From Flavobacteriales bacterium (lineage in GTDB: Bacteria > Bacteroidota > Bacteroidia > Flavobacteriales > Flavobacteriaceae), in assembly GCA_027033875.1 (NCBI GenBank), contig JALVKK010000031.1, positions 1 to 6,078 on the forward strand: a DNA stretch of 6,078 nucleotides. The letters are read 5' to 3'. The notes under the pieces are model-generated. The model was not told the origin of the DNA, did no database searches, and worked only from the letters and a program-made list of their open reading frames with translations. Each line of letters begins with the position of its first letter. Positions within the stretch are counted from its first letter, which is position 1. A program made the position numbers and the translations under genes. Below are positions 1 through 4,324 of this stretch, piece after piece.

Positions 1-320
1 ACAAATTCGCCTTCTGCAAAGACGTCTTCCACTTTAATTTCATCTCCTAATTTTACTTCTTTTTCAAAATCCCGGAATTCAACGACACGTCTTTTAGGAG
101 ATACACCTGCTTTTTCAAAATGCCCGCGTAAGGCTTTTGGGGTGTTTTTCTCTTTTTTGTCATCGAAACCGAGCTGCACAGCATCGTACCCGTCAACTTC
201 TTCGGTTCTGACTTGGGTAACATAATTCGGACCAGCCAATATCACCGTTACGGGGATATTTTTTCCATTTTCATCGAAAATGCTGGTCATTCCTACTTTT
301 TTTCCTATTATACCCGACAT
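1..320 (-). CDS. rplC: 50S ribosomal protein L3, N-terminal part (3' end outside window)
   Basis: The minus-strand frame opens with ATG at 320 and stays open to the window edge, giving 106 complete codons. It begins MSGIIGKKVGMTSIFDENGK, the typical bacterial uL3 N-terminus (GxxGxKxGMTxxF), followed by VTVILAGPNYVTQV and a GYDAVQLGF stretch at about residues 47-55. L3 is an early-assembling 23S rRNA-binding protein that reaches towards the peptidyl-transferase centre. Bacterial L3 is usually a little over 200 residues, so about half is missing; this is window truncation, not a broken gene. It follows rpsJ after 30 nt, the usual first two genes of the S10 operon, and should share its transcript. 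No Shine-Dalgarno sequence precedes the start. Identity is secure from the sequence pattern and the gene order. Confidence 0.97.
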   Translation of the reverse strand, partial: MSGIIGKKVGMTSIFDENGKNIPVTVILAGPNYVTQVRTEEVDGYDAVQLGFDDKKEKNTPKALRGHFEKAGVSPKRRVVEFRDFEKEVKLGDEIKVEDVFAEGEF

Positions 321-350
321 TATGTTATCTTATATTAGTTATTGTTTCTA

Positions 351-656
351 TCAAACTTTAATTTCTACTTCAACACCACTGGGCAATTCCAATTTCATGA
401 GTGCATCAACCGTTTTGGGTGAAGAACTGTAAATATCCAACAAACGTTTGTGGGTATTGAGTTCAAATTGCTCTCTCGATTTTTTATTGACGTGTGGCGA
501 ACGAAGTACCGTAAAAATTCTTTTGTGCGTAGGTAAAGGTATCGGACCTGTTACAACTGCACCGGTTCCTTTTACGGTTTTAACGATTTTTTCGGCAGAT
601 TTATCTACCAAATTATGATCGTATGATTTTAATTTTATTCTTATTTTTTGAGCCAT
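351..656 (-). CDS. rpsJ: 30S ribosomal protein S10 (NusE)
   Basis: This is a complete 101-residue protein, the normal length for uS10, starting MAQKIRIKLKSYDHNLVD. It carries the conserved GPIPLPTHKRIFTVLRSPHVNKKSREQFE region at about residues 37-65 (shown here only as a family landmark) and ends in a TGA stop. S10 binds the 3' domain of 16S rRNA in the small-subunit head. In well-studied bacteria the same protein acts as NusE in antitermination and in coupling transcription to translation through NusG. The start at 656 is the only reasonable one and lies 10 nt after the fusA stop, so the gene is co-transcribed with fusA. In many other bacteria tuf lies between these genes; here it is absent. 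No Shine-Dalgarno sequence is visible. Confidence 0.99.
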   Translation of the reverse strand: MAQKIRIKLKSYDHNLVDKSAEKIVKTVKGTGAVVTGPIPLPTHKRIFTVLRSPHVNKKSREQFELNTHKRLLDIYSSSPKTVDALMKLELPSGVEVEIKV

Positions 657-666
657 GTCTTATGAT

Positions 667-2757
667 TTATCCATTAACTTTTTCAATTACTTCTTCTGCG
701 ATATTCTTAGGAGTCTCCGCATAATGCGAAAATTCCATAGATGAAGTGGCACGACCTGATGATAAAGTTCTCAATGTCGTAACGTAGCCAAACATTTCTG
801 ATAGTGGCACATTGGCTTTGATGACCTTAGCACCCGCTCTTTCGTCCATACTTAATACCTGACCGCGACGTCTGTTCAAATCACCAACGATATCACCCAT
901 GTTTTCTTCAGGGGTTACAACTTCCAACTTCATAATCGGTTCCAATAAAACAGGTTGCGCTTTTTTAGCAGCAGTTTTAAATCCTAATTTCGCTGCCAAT
1001 TCAAATGATAATGAATCGGAGTCAACAGGGTGGAACGAACCGTCAATCAAAGTAACTTTCATAGCTTCCACCTCAAAACCGGCTAAAGGACCTGATTTCA
1101 TTGCTTCTTTAAATCCTTTTTCTACTGAAGGAATATATTCTCTGGGAATATTACCTCCTTTGATTTCATTGACAAATTCCAAACCTTCTTTGCCTTCTTC
1201 GGCAGATTCCAGTTTGAAGATTATATCGGCAAATTTACCACGACCACCGGTTTGTTTTTTATAAACTTCACGGTGATCAACAGCAGCTGTTAAAGCTTCT
1301 TTGTACTCAACACGCGGCTGTCCGACATTTACTTCCACTTTAAATTCTCTCTTTAAACGATCTACAATAATCTCCAAGTGCAATTCACCCATACCGGAAA
1401 TAATGGTTTGTCCGGATGCTTCGTCGGTTTTGACTTGGAAGGTTGGATCTTCTTCAGCTAATTTTGATAAAGCCATTCCCAGTTTATCAACATCCGCTTT
1501 GGTCTTAGGCTCAACCGCAATACCGATAACCGGATCGGGAAAATCCATAGATTCTAAAACAATCGGGTGTTTTTCGTCTGATAAAGTATCACCGGTTTTG
1601 ATGTCTTTGAAACCGACACCGGCTGCAATATCACCTGCTTCAACCCGTTTAATCGGATTTTGCTTGTTGGCGTGCATTTGATAAATACGTGAGATACGCT
1701 CTTTTTTGCCGGAACGGTTGTTCAGCACATAAGAACCGGCATCTAAGAAACCCGAATAGGCTCTAAAAAATGCTAAACGACCCACGAAAGGATCAGTAGC
1801 TATTTTGAAAGCTAATGCGGCAAATGGATCTTTAACATCGGGATGACGCAATTCTTTTTCACCGGTTTCCGGATTTGTTCCTTCAATAGCTTCAACATCC
1901 AAAGGCGAAGGTAAAAAACGCATTACGCCGTCTAACATGGCTTGCACGCCTTTGTTCTTGAAGGCAGAACCTGCAAACATCGGAATAATGGACATGTCAA
2001 TGGTAGCCGCTCTCAGAGCAGCTATAATTTCGTCTTCGGTAATGGAATTTTCATCTTCAAAGAATTTTTCCATCAATTCTTCGTCATATTCCGCTACGGC
2101 TTCTATCAAATTGGCACGATGTTGTTCTACTTCGTCCATCAAGTCTTCGGGAATAGGCACTTCTTCATAAGTCATACCTTTATCTTCTTCGTTCCAAATG
2201 ATGGCTTTTTTAGAAATCAAATCGACAACCCCTTTAAAATCCGCTTCTTCGCCTATCGGCACTTGAAGGGGAACAGGGTTACCGCCGAGCATTTCTTTTA
2301 TTTGTGTACAAACATTAAAAAAATCGGCACCTTGACGGTCCATTTTATTAACAAATCCGATTCGAGGTACCTTATATTTGTCTGCTTGTCGCCATACGGT
2401 CTCCGACTGCGGTTCAACGCCGTCAACGGCACTAAACAAGGCTACCATACCATCCAAAACCCTTAGCGAACGTTCTACTTCAACCGTAAAGTCAACGTGT
2501 CCGGGGGTATCGATAATATTAACGGTATAATTAGCCCCATCGTAAGGCCAGACACATTGTGTCGCTGCTGAGGTAATGGTAATACCGCGTTCTTGCTCTT
2601 GCTCCATCCAGTCCATAGTAGCGGCACCGTCATGCACCTCACCTATCTTATGACTGATACCCGTATAATACAATATACGCTCAGTAACGGTGGTTTTACC
2701 CGCGTCAATGTGCGCTGCAATACCTATATTTCTTACTTTACTTAAATCTTTTGCCAT
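667..2757 (-). CDS. fusA: Translation elongation factor G
   Basis: This 696-residue EF-G is a GTPase that drives tRNA-mRNA translocation and, with RRF, ribosome recycling. GTPase motifs are intact: P-loop AHIDAGKTT (residues 15-23), switch I RGIT (57-60), DTPGH (83-87, with the catalytic His87), NKMD (137-140) and a G5-like GSAFKNKG near 260. Domain IV is recognisable from its GGRGKF segment near residue 510 and the GSFHPVDSDS loop near 575, which corresponds to the tip that enters the decoding site. The C-terminal domain V follows. The length and complete motif set fit canonical EF-G rather than a shortened paralogue. Some Bacteroidota carry a second EF-G, so whether this is the only copy cannot be told here. 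The gene lies 12 nt after rpsG and 10 nt before rpsJ. A GGAG just upstream of the ATG supports the chosen start. Confidence 0.99.
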   Translation of the reverse strand: MAKDLSKVRNIGIAAHIDAGKTTVTERILYYTGISHKIGEVHDGAATMDWMEQEQERGITITSAATQCVWPYDGANYTVNIIDTPGHVDFTVEVERSLRVLDGMVALFSAVDGVEPQSETVWRQADKYKVPRIGFVNKMDRQGADFFNVCTQIKEMLGGNPVPLQVPIGEEADFKGVVDLISKKAIIWNEEDKGMTYEEVPIPEDLMDEVEQHRANLIEAVAEYDEELMEKFFEDENSITEDEIIAALRAATIDMSIIPMFAGSAFKNKGVQAMLDGVMRFLPSPLDVEAIEGTNPETGEKELRHPDVKDPFAALAFKIATDPFVGRLAFFRAYSGFLDAGSYVLNNRSGKKERISRIYQMHANKQNPIKRVEAGDIAAGVGFKDIKTGDTLSDEKHPIVLESMDFPDPVIGIAVEPKTKADVDKLGMALSKLAEEDPTFQVKTDEASGQTIISGMGELHLEIIVDRLKREFKVEVNVGQPRVEYKEALTAAVDHREVYKKQTGGRGKFADIIFKLESAEEGKEGLEFVNEIKGGNIPREYIPSVEKGFKEAMKSGPLAGFEVEAMKVTLIDGSFHPVDSDSLSFELAAKLGFKTAAKKAQPVLLEPIMKLEVVTPEENMGDIVGDLNRRRGQVLSMDERAGAKVIKANVPLSEMFGYVTTLRTLSSGRATSSMEFSHYAETPKNIAEEVIEKVNG

Positions 2758-2762
2758 TACTA

Positions 2763-2766
2763 CTCC
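2763..2766 (-). promoter_or_regulatory. Shine-Dalgarno-like GGAG before fusA
   Basis: On the minus strand GGAG lies 5 nt upstream of the fusA ATG, a good Shine-Dalgarno spacing, within the 12-nt gap after rpsG. None of the other operon genes here shows a comparable site. In studied Flavobacteriia the anti-Shine-Dalgarno end of 16S rRNA is largely sequestered on the ribosome, so use of this site is uncertain. A four-base match can easily be chance. Confidence 0.45.
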
Positions 2767-2769
2767 GTA

Positions 2770-3246
2770 TTAAAATCTAAAATGTGAGAATGCTTTGTTA
2801 GCTTCCGCCATTCTATGTGTATCGGTTTTCTTCTTAACAGCACCACCTTCTTCTTTGTAGGCAGCCATAATCTCGGCAGCTAATTTTTGCGGATATGATT
2901 TTTCGTTGCGTTTGCGCGCAAAATTAATCATCCATTTCATAGCCAACGAGACTTTACGTTCCGGTCTGATAGGCATCGGAATTTGGAAGGTTGCCCCTCC
3001 TACCCGACGACTTCTAACCTCTACGTGAGGCATCACATTTGACAAAGCTTCTTTCCAAATTTCCAAGGCTGATTTTTCTTCATCACCTTTCTTTTGATCT
3101 ACGATTTCCAATGCTTCATAAAATAAATTGAAAGCAAGGGATTTTTTACCGTTCCACATTAAATTATTAACGAATCTTGTTACCAAGGTATCGTTAAACT
3201 TAGGGTCGGGTAAAAGTTGTCTTTTTTTAGGTCTTCCTTTTCTCAT
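2770..3246 (-). CDS. rpsG: 30S ribosomal protein S7
   Basis: This is a complete 158-residue uS7, starting MRKGRPKKRQLLPDPKFND, with the conserved VTRFVNNLMWNGKKSLA segment (about residues 22-38), the PHVEVRSRRVGGATFQIP block near 73-90 and the RHRMA-like DTHRMAEANKAFSHFRF end. S7 nucleates assembly of the 30S head by binding the 3' major domain of 16S rRNA and contacts E-site tRNA. It sits 19 nt after rpsL and 12 nt before fusA. In Escherichia coli S7 represses its own operon by binding a long rpsL-rpsG spacer. The 19-nt spacer here is too short for that structure, so any autoregulation must work differently. No Shine-Dalgarno sequence is visible; the leader is A-rich. Confidence 0.99.
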   Translation of the reverse strand: MRKGRPKKRQLLPDPKFNDTLVTRFVNNLMWNGKKSLAFNLFYEALEIVDQKKGDEEKSALEIWKEALSNVMPHVEVRSRRVGGATFQIPMPIRPERKVSLAMKWMINFARKRNEKSYPQKLAAEIMAAYKEEGGAVKKKTDTHRMAEANKAFSHFRF

Positions 3247-3265
3247 TGTTAATTTTTTTCAATTA

Positions 3266-3640
3266 CTACTTCTTAGGGCGTTTGGTTCCGTATTTGGAAC
3301 GACGTTGTTTTCTACCATCGACTCCGGCAGTATCCAATGCACCGCGAATCACATGGTATCTTACTCCGGGTAAATCTTTCACCCTGCCACCTCTAACTAA
3401 TACTATCGAGTGCTCTTGTAAGTTGTGTCCTTCACCGCCAATGTATGCGTTAACTTCATTACCGTTTGTCAAACGAACCCTTGCTACCTTTCTCATTGCC
3501 GAGTTAGGTTTTTTAGGCGTCGTTGTATAAACACGCACACATACACCACGTTTTTGCGGACTTCCCTTCAAAGCAGCCGATTTACTCTTCTTAGTTATTT
3601 TGGTTCTTCCTGTTCTAACTAATTGTTGAATTGTAGGCAT
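3266..3640 (-). CDS. rpsL: 30S ribosomal protein S12
   Basis: This is a complete 124-residue uS12, the same length as in Escherichia coli, and the first gene of the operon. S12 lies at the decoding centre and controls tRNA selection accuracy. The signature TTTPKKPNSAMRK (residues 39-51), GGEGHNLQEH (68-77) and GGRVKDLPGVRYH (84-96) are intact. The two main streptomycin-resistance positions are wild type, Lys43 and Lys88. Asp89, the residue methylthiolated by RimO in bacteria that have that enzyme, is present. The protein ends KRPKK with a TAG stop. A consensus promoter lies 39 bp upstream of the start codon. No Shine-Dalgarno sequence precedes the ATG, as is usual for the phylum. Confidence 0.99.
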   Translation of the reverse strand: MPTIQQLVRTGRTKITKKSKSAALKGSPQKRGVCVRVYTTTPKKPNSAMRKVARVRLTNGNEVNAYIGGEGHNLQEHSIVLVRGGRVKDLPGVRYHVIRGALDTAGVDGRKQRRSKYGTKRPKK

Positions 3641-3678
3641 ATGTTTAATTTAATTTTACTTTATTCTTTTTCGGACGG

Positions 3679-3709
3679 CAAAGATAGAAATAATTTTTTG
3701 TTTTTCAAA
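3679..3709 (-). promoter_or_regulatory. Bacteroidota-type promoter for the rpsL operon
   Basis: On the minus strand TTTG (3709-3706) is followed after exactly 19 nt by TATCTTTG (3686-3679). This is a perfect match to the Bacteroidota primary sigma-factor consensus, -33 TTTG and -7 TAnnTTTG. Transcription would start near 3672-3675, giving an untranslated leader of roughly 30 nt before rpsL. Position and quality fit a strong housekeeping promoter for the whole ribosomal operon. Confidence 0.88.
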
Positions 3710-3727
3710 CTGATTTTTACTTATTTA

Positions 3728-3742
3728 CAAAAAATATTTTTG
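3728..3742. repeat. AT palindrome between two divergent promoters
   Basis: The 12-bp perfect palindrome AAAAATATTTTT (3730-3741), flanked by near-symmetric bases, lies between the -33 boxes of the leftward rpsL promoter and the rightward promoter. It abuts the rightward -33 box. It could bind a regulator, act as an UP-like A/T element for both promoters, or simply reflect AT-rich spacer DNA. The sequence alone does not decide. Confidence 0.35.
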
Positions 3743-3743
3743 G

Positions 3744-3774
3744 TTTGACAATAACGGATATTTTAGTACGTTTG
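3744..3774 (+). promoter_or_regulatory. Bacteroidota-type promoter reading rightward
   Basis: TTTG (3744-3747) is followed after exactly 19 nt by TACGTTTG (3767-3774), a full match to the TTTG-N19-TAnnTTTG consensus. It is divergent from the rpsL promoter, with 34 bp between the two -33 boxes. Transcription would begin near 3780. The next plausible gene starts at 4325, so the transcript would either have a leader of about 545 nt running through all the repeats, or be a non-coding or very short coding RNA. A full match with ideal spacing is unlikely but not impossible by chance in AT-rich DNA. Confidence 0.65.
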
Positions 3775-3790
3775 GTTTTAGTATTAGGAA

Positions 3791-3888
3791 TGATGAGTTG
3801 ATGATATTGGTTATCTGGTTAACTGGTTATTTGGTGATATTGATGAACTGATGAATTGATGAAGTGAGGAATGAGAAATTGAAAAGTA
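3791..3888 (+). repeat. Degenerate 8-nt tandem array (GGTTATnT / TGATGAAn units)
   Basis: From 3809 the sequence breaks cleanly into octamers: GGTTATCT, GGTTAACT, GGTTATTT, GGTGATAT, TGATGAAC, TGATGAAT, TGATGAAG, TGAGGAAT, then two decayed units ending at 3888. Two further TGATGAnn octamers at 3791-3806 are set off by a 2-nt phase break. There are thus two unit families in one register. The array ends exactly where the hairpin element starts. It probably arose by slippage. It lies directly downstream of the rightward promoter. Confidence 0.75.
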
Positions 3889-3938
3889 GGTCGCTGAGTG
3901 ATTTTGTGAGGTAACGAGCAAAATTGTACCGAAGCGCC
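3889..3938 (+). repeat. Hairpin repeat element, copy A
   Basis: This 50-nt element begins GGTCGCTGAGTG and ends TGTACCGAAGCGCC. An outer stem pairs CGCT (3892-3895) with AGCG (3933-3936), plus one further G-C pair across a mismatch. An inner stem pairs ATTTTG (3901-3906) with CAAAAT (3919-3924), closing a 12-nt loop. The reverse complement of 4246-4296 aligns end to end: the first 12 nt differ at 2 positions, the last 14 at 3, and GAGCAAA is shared in the middle. It resembles the CACTGAG...CGAAGTG small palindromic repeats I recall from Bacteroidota intergenic DNA. There is no T-tract, so it is not a standard intrinsic terminator. Confidence 0.7.
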
Positions 3939-4002
3939 GGTTCATAGAATACACCGTTTATTGATGATTACTTAACACTTCTAATTTCTAATTTGATGAA
4001 TT

Positions 4003-4025
4003 GACAAGTAGTGACTTGACTTGTC
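4003..4025. repeat. Small inverted repeat GACAAGT-N9-ACTTGTC
   Basis: A perfect 7-bp inverted repeat (4003-4009 with 4019-4025) encloses a 9-nt loop. The loop contains ACTTG, which can alternatively pair with CAAGT of the left arm. No T-run follows on either strand, so it is unlikely to be a terminator. It could be an operator-like dyad or chance. Confidence 0.35.
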
Positions 4026-4072
4026 CAGAAATAAATTGATTCGAAAAGTCAACAAAATCAGGTATGAACAAT

Positions 4073-4129
4073 ACCATATAAGACATAAAAGAACTTAAAC
4101 TTATATGAACTTATGTGACTTTTGTGGTT
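4073..4129. repeat. Imperfect palindromic repeat, tandem copy 1
   Basis: The left half begins ACCATATAAGACATAAAAG and the right half ends CACATAAG/AAAGTCAC-like when reverse-complemented, closing with TGTGGTT at 4123-4129. The two halves pair imperfectly about a centre near 4100. The segment AAACTTATATGAACTT (4097-4112) recurs exactly in copy 2 at 4188-4203. The central left arm of copy 2 (4155-4183) is also an inverted match to 4100-4129. This looks like a short dispersed palindromic repeat. No protein is encoded. Confidence 0.6.
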
Positions 4130-4154
4130 CTAAATAAGCAAATGTATTTTTTTT

Positions 4155-4220
4155 ACCACATAAAGCACATAAGAAAACATAAGAAAAAAACTTATATGAA
4201 CTTTTAATTCTTTTATGGTT
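4155..4220. repeat. Imperfect palindromic repeat, tandem copy 2
   Basis: It opens ACCACATAAAGCACATAAG (4155-4173) and closes with CTTTTATGGTT (4210-4220), its imperfect complement. The right half starts with the 16-bp AAACTTATATGAACTT shared exactly with copy 1. It is separated from copy 1 by 25 nt containing a T-run (4147-4154). Its length of 66 nt against 57 nt in copy 1 reflects a longer A-rich centre. CACATAAG-rich palindromes of this look are familiar to me from Bacteroidota intergenic DNA; this was not searched. Confidence 0.6.
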
Positions 4221-4231
4221 AATAAAAAATC

Positions 4232-4320
4232 GAAAATCTGAAATCGACACTTCGATACATTATTTGCTCCTATGTCGCAAATAACACTCAGTGTCCTGTT
4301 GAAATCTGAAATCTGAAATC
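4232..4320 (+). repeat. GAAATCT heptamer repeats on both sides of hairpin copy B
   Basis: GAAAATCT-GAAATC occupies 4232-4245, and GAAATCT-GAAATCT-GAAATC occupies 4301-4320. Between them lies the hairpin element (4246-4296) plus four bases. The right block ends 4 nt before the ATG at 4325, so it forms the ribosome-approach region of that gene, which has no Shine-Dalgarno sequence. Either one heptamer array was split by insertion of the element or both blocks grew independently. Confidence 0.65.
4246..4296 (-). repeat. Hairpin repeat element, copy B (inverted relative to copy A)
   Basis: Read on the minus strand this 51-nt element starts GGACACTGAGTG and ends TGTATCGAAGTGTC. The outer stem is 6 bp (GACACT 4246-4251 with AGTGTC 4290-4295). 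The inner stem is 8 bp (TTATTTGC 4260-4267 with GCAAATAA 4277-4284) with a 9-nt loop. Compared with copy A, one outer pair changes from A-T to G-C on both sides, and the inner stem is different in sequence yet still paired, while the unpaired GAGTG and TGTAnCGA segments are kept. It sits between heptamer repeats 29 bp upstream of the next start codon. Confidence 0.72.
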
Positions 4321-4324
4321 AAAA

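Larger units (their letters stand above)
3641..4324. other. 684-bp gene-free, repeat-rich intergenic region
   Basis: No reading frame with recognisable protein character occurs here on either strand. From left to right it holds the leftward rpsL promoter, an AT palindrome, a rightward promoter, an 8-nt-period degenerate array, a hairpin element (3889-3938), a 23-nt stem-loop, two tandem imperfect palindromes, and a second, inverted hairpin element (4246-4296) lying between GAAATCT heptamers that reach the next start codon. The stretches 3939-4002 and 4026-4072 show nothing I can name. Small repeats of this general look are frequent between genes in Bacteroidota genomes (recalled, not searched). 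Confidence 0.8.

Noticed and set aside
899..1681. Two plus-strand frames of about 120 codons opposite fusA
   Set aside because: They are shadows of the EF-G coding sequence with no recognisable domain.
1942..2466. Long plus-strand open frame of 174 codons opposite fusA
   Set aside because: It is fully antisense to a highly conserved gene, has a Phe-rich non-protein-like composition and no promoter or start context; it mirrors fusA codon usage.
3899..3906. Plus-strand -7-like TGATTTTG inside hairpin copy A
   Set aside because: It has one mismatch to the -7 consensus and no good -33 partner, and it is explained by the hairpin stem.
4139..4146. Minus-strand -7 box TACATTTG
   Set aside because: It matches TAnnTTTG but has no TTTG-like -33 box at the right distance, and no minus-strand gene follows before the rpsL promoter.
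3889..4296. Complete MITE or other transposon bounded by the two hairpin copies
   Set aside because: No target-site duplication is visible outside the copies and no transposase is present; two independent copies of a dispersed repeat explain the inverted arrangement equally well.
3791..4320. CRISPR array
   Set aside because: Repeat units are 7-8 nt tandem units or unevenly spaced palindromes, without uniform repeats and unique spacers of CRISPR size.
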